From Breoghania sp037026715 (GTDB lineage: Bacteria > Pseudomonadota > Alphaproteobacteria > Rhizobiales > Stappiaceae), in NCBI RefSeq assembly GCF_037026715.1, contig NZ_JBANCG010000002.1, forward strand, positions 1 through 64,000: DNA of 64,000 nt, read 5' to 3'. Shown here one piece after another: positions 42,517 to 50,116 of this stretch (positions within the stretch are counted from its first letter, which is position 1; each line of letters opens with the position of its first letter). A program made the position numbers and the translations under genes. Below the pieces are notes generated by a model. The model made no database searches. It worked only from the letters and a program-made list of their open reading frames with translations, and was not told the DNA's origin.

Positions 42517-43314
42517 ATGCGCGACAGATTGCGGGACATCGTCCGGTCGAAGCCATGGGAATGGGCGATCATCTCGATCATCGTCCTCAATGCCGTGACG
42601 CTGGGCCTTGAAACGAGCCCGAGCGTCATGAGCGCGATCGGCGGCCTTCTGACCGCGGTCGACCACATCGTCATCGCCATCTTCGTGGTGGAGATCGCCG
42701 TCCGGATCTATGTCTTCCGGCTGTCGTTCTTCGCGCGTCCGTGGAGCCTGTTCGACTTCTTTGTCGTCGCCGTCGCGCTCATTCCGGCCACCGGCGCGCT
42801 GTCGGTGCTCCGCGCGCTGCGGGTCCTTCGGGTTTTGAGGCTCGTCTCCACCGTGCCCTCGCTCCAGCGCGTCATCGGCGGGCTGATAGCGGCGCTCCCG
42901 GGCCTCGGCTCCATCGTTTTGCTGATGAGCCTCGTCTTCTACATCTTCTCCGTCATGGCGACGAACCTCTACGGGGCGACGTTTCCCGAATGGTTCGGCT
43001 CGCTCGGAGCCTCCGCCTACACGCTGTTCCAGATCATGACGCTGGAAAGCTGGTCCATGGGCATCGTGCGCCCGGTCATGGAGGCGCATCCCTACGCCTG
43101 GATCTTCTTCCTGCCGTTCATTCTGGCCACCGCCTTCACGGTGCTCAACCTGTTCATCGGTATCATCGTCTCCGCCATGCAGGAGGAGCACGACCAGATA
43201 GCCGAGGCCGACCGCCAGGCGATCCATTCCGAAACCGGCATCGTGCTGGAGGAGGTCAAGGCGCTGCGCAAGGAACTCGCCGAGTTGCGCCGGAGCGTGG
43301 AGGAGCGGGCGTAA
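42517..43314 (+). CDS. Bacterial voltage-gated sodium channel (BacNav)
   Basis: 265 residues, one six-helix channel subunit. S1-S3 occupy about 14-95. S4 (97-110) has arginines every third residue (Arg99, 102, 105, 108), the gating charges. S5 is about 125-148, the pore helix leads to the selectivity filter TLESWSM (175-181), and S6 is about 193-222. The filter matches that of the crystallised channel NavAb, supporting Na+ selectivity. A C-terminal coiled coil (about 240-263, VLEEVKALRKELAELRRSVE) should tetramerise the channel. Inner membrane; typical of marine bacteria and linked to motility in some. Single gene, apparently with its own promoter. Confidence 0.93.
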   Translation: MRDRLRDIVRSKPWEWAIISIIVLNAVTLGLETSPSVMSAIGGLLTAVDHIVIAIFVVEIAVRIYVFRLSFFARPWSLFDFFVVAVALIPATGALSVLRALRVLRVLRLVSTVPSLQRVIGGLIAALPGLGSIVLLMSLVFYIFSVMATNLYGATFPEWFGSLGASAYTLFQIMTLESWSMGIVRPVMEAHPYAWIFFLPFILATAFTVLNLFIGIIVSAMQEEHDQIAEADRQAIHSETGIVLEEVKALRKELAELRRSVEERA

Positions 43315-43350
43315 GGGGGGCTTCCCGTTTCGCCCGTGATGTCGCTCGCC

Positions 43351-43472
43351 ACTCACCTCTCCCATGGGGAGAGGTCGGCGCGAATGCGCCGGGTGAGGGG
43401 GGACGGGGCCGCCGTATCCACGAGAGCCCGATACCCCTCACCCCAGCCCTCTCCCCGTGGGAGAGGGGGCGG
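43351..43472. repeat. Palindromic repeat D
   Basis: CACCTCTCCCATGGGGAGAGGT and CCCTCTCCCCGTGGGAGAGGG are hairpins facing each other across a GC-rich centre with GGGTGAGGGG / CCCCTCACCCC complementarity. A different family from A and B, lying between the convergent sodium-channel and YihY genes. Confidence 0.75.
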
Positions 43473-43484
43473 AAACACCGCCCG

Positions 43485-44495
43485 CTATCCCTTGCGCGCC
43501 TTGCCGAGCGTGTCGGCGACCATTGCGCCGCGCTCGCCCATCGGCAGGGGCTTCCCGGTCGTGGAATCCCGTGCCGTCTGGTGCTCCAGCTCCGCGTTGA
43601 GTTCCGCACCGACGATCAGGATGACCACGGAAATCCAGATCCACACCATCAGGCCGATGACGGCCCCCAGCGTGCCGTAGGTGGCGTTGTAGTCGGCGAA
43701 ATTCTCGATGTAGTAGGAAAACGCGAAGGAGGCGGCGAGCCACAGCGGGGTTGCCAGCAATCCGCCCCAGCTCAGCCAGCGCCATTTCGCCCGCTCCCGG
43801 CTCGGGCCGAAGCGGTAGATCAGCGTGATGCCGAAGCCGATCACCGCCAGCAGCACCGGCCAGCGCGTCAGCCCGATCAGCCGTCCCGCCATGTCGCCGA
43901 GATCGACGAAGGCAAGCACCGTCGGGATCACGCCGATGGCGAAGATCAGCAGGAACCCGGTGAAGATCGCCCCCAGCGTGAAGCCCAGAGACACCAGGTT
44001 AAGCCGCAGGAAACTGCGCTTTTCCGCTTCGTTGTAGGCAATGTTCATCGCCTCGAACAACGCCTTGATCGCCGCGTTCACGCTCCACAGCGACACGGCA
44101 AGACCGCCGTAGAAGGCGAAGTTCAGCGTGTTGCGCGTCTGCGAGGCCAGCGCCTCAAGCTGGGTGTGAATGAGCCCGATGGCGGCTGCCGGCGCGATGC
44201 CCTCCAGCGCCTGCACGTGATCGGCGATGGTCAGCGGATTGGCCACAAGCCCATAGAGCGCGACGAAGGCCGCAAGGCCGGGAAACAGGGCGAGCAGGAA
44301 GTAGTAGGTGGCACCGGCCGCCACCAGCATCACCCGGTCGACGATGATCTGGTGGCCGACGCGCCAGATGACGTCGAGAAGCCCGCGCAAGGGGATCTGC
44401 GAGGGCCGCGATGCCGAACGTCCGCGCCCCGGTTCGGCCTTGTGGCAGGCCGCGGCTTCGTCTTCAGCGGCGCTTCTGTCGCTCGTTTCCCTCAC
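43485..44495 (-). CDS. YihY/virulence factor BrkB family membrane protein
   Basis: 336 residues. About six membrane helices; the conserved opening GATYYFLLALFPGLAAFVALYG and WLSWGGLLATPLWLAASFAFSYYIENFADYNATYGTLGAVI region (here in part) fix the family. The N-terminal 35 residues and C-terminal tail are polar. Once called ribonuclease BN by mistake; the real function is unclear, perhaps transport. Convergent with the sodium-channel gene, separated by repeat D. Confidence 0.9.
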   Translation of the reverse strand: MRETSDRSAAEDEAAACHKAEPGRGRSASRPSQIPLRGLLDVIWRVGHQIIVDRVMLVAAGATYYFLLALFPGLAAFVALYGLVANPLTIADHVQALEGIAPAAAIGLIHTQLEALASQTRNTLNFAFYGGLAVSLWSVNAAIKALFEAMNIAYNEAEKRSFLRLNLVSLGFTLGAIFTGFLLIFAIGVIPTVLAFVDLGDMAGRLIGLTRWPVLLAVIGFGITLIYRFGPSRERAKWRWLSWGGLLATPLWLAASFAFSYYIENFADYNATYGTLGAVIGLMVWIWISVVILIVGAELNAELEHQTARDSTTGKPLPMGERGAMVADTLGKARKG

Positions 44496-44539
44496 GCCGC
44501 AGCTCTCCCGCGCTCCATGGCTTTTCCCGTTATCCCTCC

Positions 44540-44633
44540 GCCGTCATCACCCGGCGAAGTCCGGGTGATCCAGCACTCGCAGTGCATGCCGCAGCCCGCG
44601 TTGGATTGCCCGGACGAAGCCGGGCAATGACGG
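44540..44633. repeat. Repeat B, second stand-alone copy
   Basis: CCGTCAT/ATGACGG outer arms with CACCCGGCGAAGTCCGGGTG and GCCCGGACGAAGCCGGGC hairpins. It lies in the 335-bp gap between the YihY and dCTP deaminase genes, both on the minus strand. No gene recognised in the rest of the gap (44496-44830). Confidence 0.75.
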
Positions 44634-44830
44634 TGGAGGTATCGGTTTCCCAATATCTGCATTTCCGGAAACCGAGATGATGACAACCGTGCGAGCGGCT
44701 CCGTGCAAAGCCCCTTCGGTCATTCCGGCCTTTTCCGCAAGCGGAACGCCCCGAGCGCACGAAATGCTCTTCAAGAAACCCCGGCGCCGGCAAAAGTTCC
44801 GCGCCGACGCGCCTTGCCGGTCTCCGTGGG

Positions 44831-45931
44831 CTACTCCACCGCCTTGAAATGTTTCGACAGCTTCAGCGCCTGGCCCTGGTAGTTGGAGCCGATGCCCTCG
44901 CCGTAGAGCGTCTTCGGCCGTTCCGCCATGCGCTCGTAGACGAGCCGGCCCACCGTCTGCCCGTGGTCGAGAATGAACGGAACGTCGTGCGAGCGCACCT
45001 CCAGCACGGCGCGCGAGCCGGCCCCGCCGATCTCCGAATGCCCGAAGCCGGGATCGAAGAAGCCGGCGTAATGGACGCGGAATTCGCCCACCAGCGGATC
45101 GAACGGCACCATTTCGGCCGCGAAATCTGGCGGCACGTGCACCGCCTCGCGCGAGACGAGGATGTAGAATTCGTTCGGATCGAGAATGAGTTCCGCCGCG
45201 CCCCGCCGGTGGATCGGCTCCCAGAAGTCGAGCGGATCGTGCGCGGCCTTCACGTCCATGTCGATGACGCCGGTGTGCCGCTTGGCGCGGAAGCCGACGA
45301 GCCGGTCCGTGCCCGTGCCCTCAAGGTCGATGGAGAGCTGAAGCCCGCCGCCGATGCGCGCATGGCCGCCGGAAATCAGCTCCGCCGTCTCGTCAAGGCC
45401 CGTCAGTTCCTCATCCGTGACGGTCGGATGCCCGCGCCGGAAACGGATCTGCGAAAGCCGCGTGCCGGTGCGCACCAGCACGGGAAACGTCTTCGGACTG
45501 ATCTCGGCGTAAAGCGCGCCCTTGTAGCCCGCCGGCACCGTGTCGAATTCCTGGCCCTCGTCGGTGATCACCCGGGTGAACACGTCGAGCCGGCCGGTGG
45601 AGCTTTTCGGGTTGGTGGTCGCGGCCACGTCGGCGGGAAGGTCCAGTTCTTCCAGCAGCGGCACGATATAGACGCAGCCCGTCTCCAGGACGGCGCCGCC
45701 GGTCAGGTCGAATTCGTGCAGTTTCAGCCGGTCGAGCTTGCTGGTGACGGATCTTCCCGGCCCGGGCAGGAACGACGCGCGCACCCGCCAGGCGACCTTT
45801 CCGAGCCTCAGATCGAGGCTTGCCGGCTGCACCTGATCGTCGTCAAGCGCCCGGTCCGCGATGATGTTTCCGCTTGCGAACAGCGCCTCGATCATGTGCG
45901 CCGGCAGAATGCCGGCCGGTGCGTCTGTCAT
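44831..45931 (-). CDS. dcd: 2'-deoxycytidine 5'-triphosphate deaminase
   Basis: 366 residues, about twice the length of E. coli Dcd, with two dUTPase-like beta domains in tandem (about 15-190 and 205-360). LDLRLG, TTNPKSSTGRLDVF and GFFDPGFGHSEIGG are recognisable dCTP-deaminase/dUTPase motifs; the second half repeats similar strands (AVLEVRSHDVPFILDHGQTVGRLVYERM in part). It deaminates dCTP to dUTP on the route to dTMP. The long form is the alphaproteobacterial type. ATG at 45931 (MTDAPAGILPAHMIEALF). Divergent from the metZ riboswitch region. Confidence 0.92.
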   Translation of the reverse strand: MTDAPAGILPAHMIEALFASGNIIADRALDDDQVQPASLDLRLGKVAWRVRASFLPGPGRSVTSKLDRLKLHEFDLTGGAVLETGCVYIVPLLEELDLPADVAATTNPKSSTGRLDVFTRVITDEGQEFDTVPAGYKGALYAEISPKTFPVLVRTGTRLSQIRFRRGHPTVTDEELTGLDETAELISGGHARIGGGLQLSIDLEGTGTDRLVGFRAKRHTGVIDMDVKAAHDPLDFWEPIHRRGAAELILDPNEFYILVSREAVHVPPDFAAEMVPFDPLVGEFRVHYAGFFDPGFGHSEIGGAGSRAVLEVRSHDVPFILDHGQTVGRLVYERMAERPKTLYGEGIGSNYQGQALKLSKHFKAVE

Positions 45932-46045
45932 GTCGTTACCGCCTCTTCGCGTCTTCCCGGCTTTTCCCGGTCTTGTCCGGTATCCCCCTTAGCCGATCCC
46001 CGCATTGACGCCAACCCGCTCTTGCCTTATTCAGGCAGGCATCCC

Positions 46046-46096
46046 CGTGGTGATTTGGGCCGGTCGGCTTGCAGCCACGTTAAACAAGTCGCTAAA
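46046..46096 (+). promoter_or_regulatory. SAM-II riboswitch aptamer
   Basis: CGTGGTGATTTGGGCCGG, then GCTTGCAGCCACGTTAAACA and AGTCGCTAAA match the SAM-II consensus almost base for base: P1 (CGTGG/CCACG) with a pseudoknot. It senses S-adenosylmethionine and lowers expression of methionine-synthesis genes; here the target is metZ, 62 nt downstream. Confidence 0.93.
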
Positions 46097-46100
46097 AAGA

Positions 46101-46142
46101 CCGGGTGCTTCGGAGCCCGGCCGCCTGCGACCGGGTTTTTTT
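46101..46142 (+). terminator. Expression platform with alternative stems
   Basis: CCGGG (46101-46105) can pair with CCCGG (46116-46120), which can instead pair with CCGGG (46131-46135) just before a run of seven T (46136-46142). The two stems exclude each other, and the second looks like a short intrinsic terminator placed between the riboswitch and metZ. Confidence 0.6.
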
Positions 46143-46158
46143 GTATCTGGAGCCTGAC

Positions 46159-47343
46159 ATGTCGAACGAAAAAGACTGGCATCCCGCAACGCGGCTGGTG
46201 CACGGCGGGACGCTTCGCAGCCCCTTCAACGAAACCTCCGAGGCGCTGTTCCTGACGCAGGGGTTCGTCTACCCCAGCGCGGAAAAGGCCGAGGCGCGAT
46301 TCAACGGCGACGATCCGGGTTTCGTCTATTCGCGCTATGCCAACCCCACCGTCGACATGTTCGAAAACCGCATGTGCGAGCTGGAGGGCGCGCAAGCCGC
46401 GCGCGCGACCGCGTCCGGCATGGCGGCCGTCAGCTCCGCGCTTTTGGCCTCGGTGCGCGCCGGCGACCATATCGTCGCAGCCAAGGCGCTGTTCGGCTCG
46501 TGTCGCTACATCGCGGAAACCGTGCTGCCCCGCTTCGGCGTCGAGGCGACGCTGGTCGATGGCACCAAGATCGAGGAATGGAAGGCGGCGGTCAGGCCCA
46601 ACACCCGCGTGATGTTCCTGGAATCGCCCACCAATCCGACGCTCAGCGTCGTCGATATCGCGGCGGTCGCCGATATCGCGCATGAGGCCGGCGCCCGTCT
46701 CGTGGTGGACAACGTCTTCGCCACCGCGCTCTGGCAGTCGCCGCTTCAGCTCGGCGCCGACGTCGTCGTCTATTCCGCTACCAAGCACATCGACGGTCAG
46801 GGCCGCTGTCTTGGCGGCATCGTGCTGTCGGACGAGGAATGGATCGAGGAGGAGTTCCACCCCCTCTTCAAGCATTCCGGCCCCTCGCTTTCGCCGTTCA
46901 ACGCCTGGGTGATGCTGAAGGGGCTTGAAACGATGCCGCTGCGCATCGAGCGCCAGACCGAAAGTGCGGCCCGCATCGCCGATTTTCTGGCAGACCACAA
47001 GGCCGTCTCGCGGCTGATCTATCCCGGCCGGGACGACCACCCGCAGGCAGACGTTGTGAAAAAGCAGATGCGCGCCGGGTCCACGCTTGTGGCCTTCGAG
47101 CTCGCCGGCGGCAAGGAGGCGGCCTTCGCCTTTTCCAACGCGCTCGACATCGTCAAGATCTCCAACAATCTCGGCGACGCCAAGAGCATCATCTGCCATC
47201 CGGCGACCACGACGCACCAGAATGTCGCCGAAGAGGCGCGTCTGGAACTCGGCATCACCGGCGGCATGCTGCGTCTCTCCGTCGGGCTGGAGCACATCGA
47301 CGATCTGCTGGCCGACTTCGACAAGGCGCTCGCGGCGATCTGA
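46159..47343 (+). CDS. metZ: O-succinylhomoserine sulfhydrylase
   Basis: 394 residues, Cys/Met metabolism PLP enzyme. YSRYANPT (58-65), FLESPTNPT with LVVDN following, and PLP lysine Lys209 in YSATKHIDGQGR, with the DGQGR form typical of MetZ rather than MetB. It converts O-succinylhomoserine and sulfide directly to homocysteine. The upstream SAM-II riboswitch shows control by SAM and supports the role. ATG at 46159 has GGAG six bases before. Confidence 0.94.
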   Translation: MSNEKDWHPATRLVHGGTLRSPFNETSEALFLTQGFVYPSAEKAEARFNGDDPGFVYSRYANPTVDMFENRMCELEGAQAARATASGMAAVSSALLASVRAGDHIVAAKALFGSCRYIAETVLPRFGVEATLVDGTKIEEWKAAVRPNTRVMFLESPTNPTLSVVDIAAVADIAHEAGARLVVDNVFATALWQSPLQLGADVVVYSATKHIDGQGRCLGGIVLSDEEWIEEEFHPLFKHSGPSLSPFNAWVMLKGLETMPLRIERQTESAARIADFLADHKAVSRLIYPGRDDHPQADVVKKQMRAGSTLVAFELAGGKEAAFAFSNALDIVKISNNLGDAKSIICHPATTTHQNVAEEARLELGITGGMLRLSVGLEHIDDLLADFDKALAAI

Positions 47344-47445
47344 TCCTGGAAACGGCGGCGAGGCGGGACCTCGCAAAGCCGATTGCGCGCGCTATCCGGC
47401 GCGGTAATAGTGGCGGGATCGTCCATGCCGCGCCGGAGAGACTCA

Positions 47446-48294
47446 ATGATGCGGGCCTTGCGCATTGCCGCTTTTGTCGTGCTCGGGGGGCTTGTCCTTG
47501 CCGGCGCTCCCCTTGTCGCCGCAGCCTTGTCCGGCACGGCGCATGCCGCCTCCTGCGGCAACGATGCCGCCGGCTTCGACCGTTGGCTTGCCGAGTTCAA
47601 GCGCGAGGCGCGCGCCGCCGGGCTTTCGTCCGCGGTGATCGAGGGCGCGCTTTCCGGCGTGCGCTACGATCCCCGCGTGATCCGTCTCGACCGCTCGCAG
47701 AAATCCTTCAAGCTGAGCTTCGACCAGTTCTACGCCCGCCGCGTCTCAGACGCGATGATCAGCCGGGGCCGCGCCTATATCGGCAACAACCGGCGTCTGT
47801 TCCAGCGCATCGAACGCGACTTCGGCGTGCCGGCGGAAATCGTCGTCTCGATCTGGGGGCTGGAAACCGGCTTCGGCGCCAATTCCGGCTCCATGCCGGT
47901 GATGCGCTCGCTGGCAACGCTCGCCTACGACTGCCGCCGCTCCGCCTTCTTCACCAACGAGCTGATCAGCGCGCTGAGGATCGTCGCGCGCGGCGACATG
48001 CGGCCGGCGGAGATGAGGGGCGCCTGGGCGGGCGAGATCGGCCAGACCCAGTTCCTAGCCTCCAACTACATGAAATACGCCGTCGACTACGACCGCAACG
48101 GCCGCCGCGATCTCATCCGCTCGGTGCCCGACGTTCTGGCCTCGACCGCCAACTACCTCAAGGCCTACGGCTGGCGTCCCGGCCAGCCCTGGGGCCCGGG
48201 CACCGCCAACTACAAGGCATTGCGCGGCTGGAACAAGGCCGAGGTCTATGTGAAGACGATCTCCGTCATGGCGGAGAAGATGGCGGGACGGTAG
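47446..48294 (+). CDS. Lytic murein transglycosylase (MltB-like)
   Basis: 282 residues. Signal peptide (about 1-35, with cleavage near AHA), then the transglycosylase domain: FDRWLAEFKREARAAGLSS, KSFKLSFDQFYARRVS, catalytic Glu140 in SIWGLETGFGAN, and GEIGQTQFLASNYMKYAVDYD. Cleaves peptidoglycan, leaving 1,6-anhydroMurNAc ends, in the periplasm. The shorter MltB2-type lacks a C-terminal peptidoglycan-binding domain. ATG at 47446 has GGAGAG upstream; an ATG follows immediately at 47449. Upstream in-frame starts (47383) would precede the signal peptide. Confidence 0.91.
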   Translation: MMRALRIAAFVVLGGLVLAGAPLVAAALSGTAHAASCGNDAAGFDRWLAEFKREARAAGLSSAVIEGALSGVRYDPRVIRLDRSQKSFKLSFDQFYARRVSDAMISRGRAYIGNNRRLFQRIERDFGVPAEIVVSIWGLETGFGANSGSMPVMRSLATLAYDCRRSAFFTNELISALRIVARGDMRPAEMRGAWAGEIGQTQFLASNYMKYAVDYDRNGRRDLIRSVPDVLASTANYLKAYGWRPGQPWGPGTANYKALRGWNKAEVYVKTISVMAEKMAGR

Positions 48295-48316
48295 GGGCGG
48301 GGGCGAGATGGCGCTT

Positions 48317-48675
48317 GTGGCCCGTCCTTCGAGACGGTGCTGGCGCACCTCCTCAGAGCCCGGCCCGGAAATGGTATCGCATTGTGTGCCTCCCACAATC
48401 CGCCTCATGCCCCTCCGCCGTCATTGCCCGGCGAAGTCCGGGCAATCCACCTCCAGCCGCAGCATTCGGGGCGCGCGCTGGATCACCCGGACTTCGCCGG
48501 GTGATGACGATGGAGGGGTATGAAGGCGCGTAGAATCCGAGGCGAAGAACCGGTTACCATTTCCGGGCCAGCCTCTCAGGATGACGTTATCGTGTTGTTG
48601 GCTTTGAAGAAAACATCAACAAGCACAACGTCATCCTGAGGAGCGCTCGTAAGAGCGCGTCTCGAAGGATGGGCC
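48317..48675. repeat. Repeat A copy 6, carrying a nested element
   Basis: Left arm GTGGCCCGTCCTTCGAGAC (48317) is cut after CTCAG at 48356 and resumes at 48580 with GATGACGTT. The right arm ends CGAAGGATGGGCC at 48675 with apical stem GCGCTCGTAAGAGCGC. Removing 48357-48579 restores an ordinary repeat A. Located between the convergent transglycosylase and CDP-alcohol phosphatidyltransferase genes. Confidence 0.8.
48357..48574. mobile_element. Nested MITE-like element, copy 2 (218 bp)
   Basis: Flanked by CTCAG at 48352-48356 and 48575-48579, a 5-bp duplication or shared target. Terminal inverted repeats: AGCCCGGCCCGGAAATGGTA on the left; the right end read in reverse is AGGCTGGCCCGGAAATGGTA, 17 of 20 identical. 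The core is a repeat B module in reverse order (CATTGCCCGGCGAAGTCCGG, then ATCACCCGGACTTCGCCGGG). No ORF, so transposition would be in trans. Confidence 0.72.
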
Positions 48676-48720
48676 GCAACCTCGCTCTCTCGCCGGCCGC
48701 CGTTCCTCGTTTCCCCCGAT

Positions 48721-49329
48721 TCACCCGCGCAATATCACCGCCCCGTTGATCGCCCGCACGATCGCGGAGAAATAGCACACGGCCGCAAACACCCACGCCA
48801 GCACCGCGAAATGGGCTGGCCACAGGCAGATCGCCACGAAAAAGGCGATGGTCTCCGTGCCTTCCGCGATGCCGCCGAGATAGTAGAGCGACTTCACCCC
48901 TTGCGCCGATGTGGAGAGCCCGCGCTTTTGCGCGATCGCGGCAAAGGCGAGGAACGTCGTGCCCGACGCGTAGAAGCTCGCCAGCAGTGCCGCCCCGGCG
49001 AAGGCGTTCGCGGCCGGGTCGGCGATGACGAAGGCGAGCGGCACCGCCCCGTAGAACAGGAAATCGCACACGATATCGAGATAGCCGCCGGCATCCGTCA
49101 GCCGCGTCGCGCGCGCCACCGCGCCGTCGAGCCCGTCGGCAAGCCGGCCGGCCAGGATCAGCACCAGCCCCGCGAGCGGAAAATGGAGCGCGATCGCCGC
49201 AGCGCCCGCAAGCCCCAGCGCCAGGCCCGCGAACGTCACCGCGTTGGCGCCGACGCCAAGCCGGGCGAGCCCGCGGCCGGCGGCGTTGAGCGGTGGATCG
49301 ATCTTCGGGCGCAGATAGGCATCGAGCAT
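48721..49329 (-). CDS. CDP-alcohol phosphatidyltransferase family protein
   Basis: 202 residues from the ATG at 49329 (MLDAYLRPKIDPPLN). The catalytic motif DGLDGAVARATRLTDAGGYL then DIVCD has the DG-AR-G-D-D pattern with all acidic residues. About six membrane helices. It transfers a phosphoalcohol from CDP-alcohol to an acceptor to make a phospholipid; the head group is not evident. An ATG at 49371 would add 14 residues and cannot be excluded. Convergent with the lytic transglycosylase gene. Confidence 0.85.
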   Translation of the reverse strand: MLDAYLRPKIDPPLNAAGRGLARLGVGANAVTFAGLALGLAGAAAIALHFPLAGLVLILAGRLADGLDGAVARATRLTDAGGYLDIVCDFLFYGAVPLAFVIADPAANAFAGAALLASFYASGTTFLAFAAIAQKRGLSTSAQGVKSLYYLGGIAEGTETIAFFVAICLWPAHFAVLAWVFAAVCYFSAIVRAINGAVILRG

Positions 49330-49600
49330 GGAGCGGGCCCATGTTGGCGGCAATGCGGGATTGGGCAGCATCGGTGCGGCAGCCTGCGTCGGGCGCCGCG
49401 CCCGGTCAATGGTGGGAAAGGCCTTTACCTGTCCGATCAAGCAGATATGAACGGGCGGCAGCGCCGTTCGAAGGTCCGGGTAACGCAAAGACGATTCACC
49501 TTTGCCGGCGCTTCAACTAGAATACGGAAAAGGCGTCGTACCGGGCCGATACGCCATGATGGCGCGCCGCAAGGGCCCGCAACAACGGAACCGCAAGAAG

Positions 49601-49993
49601 ATGTACAGCGAAGAGACGCGGGGGATCGAGGTCGTGGTCGAGCCGACCTATCTGGCGGACCAGTCGGCGCCGTCCGACGACCACTATTTCTGGGCCTATA
49701 CCGTGCGCATCGTCAACCAGAGCGACGACACCGTGCAGCTTCTCTCCCGCCACTGGAAGATCACCGATGCCTCCGGCCGGGTGCAGGAAGTGCGCGGCGC
49801 GGGCGTGGTCGGCGAACAGCCGGTGCTGAAGCCCGGCGCCAGCTACCAGTATACGTCCGGCTGCCCGCTCGCCACCGCCTCCGGCATCATGGTCGGCTCC
49901 TACGAGATGCAGACGGAGGACGGCGACGTCTTCGCCGTCGCGATCCCCGCCTTTCCGCTGGACATTCCGAACATGCCCCGGGTCCTGAATTGA
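49601..49993 (+). CDS. apaG: ApaG domain protein (Co2+/Mg2+ efflux-associated)
   Basis: 130 residues, exactly the family length from the ATG at 49601 (MYSEETRGIEVVVEPTYL). FWAYTVRIVNQSDDTVQLLS, RHWKITDASG, GAGVVGEQPVLKPG, YQYTSGCPL and GSYEMQTEDG match ApaG closely. The Ig-like beta fold resembles domains in F-box proteins; the biochemical role is unsettled despite the historical link to cobalt resistance. Starts further upstream (49502, 49556) would add a basic, non-conserved leader. Confidence 0.93.
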   Translation: MYSEETRGIEVVVEPTYLADQSAPSDDHYFWAYTVRIVNQSDDTVQLLSRHWKITDASGRVQEVRGAGVVGEQPVLKPGASYQYTSGCPLATASGIMVGSYEMQTEDGDVFAVAIPAFPLDIPNMPRVLN

Positions 49994-50116
49994 CGTTTGC
50001 CGCAGGCGCGGCGCGTCGAAACCGCGTTGACGGGCTCGCCCCGGTGCCCGACAGTCCGCCGTCCCGTTTCGCAATCGCGCCCGCGGCGCCTTGCCAGACC
50101 CACCGAGGCTTTCGGC

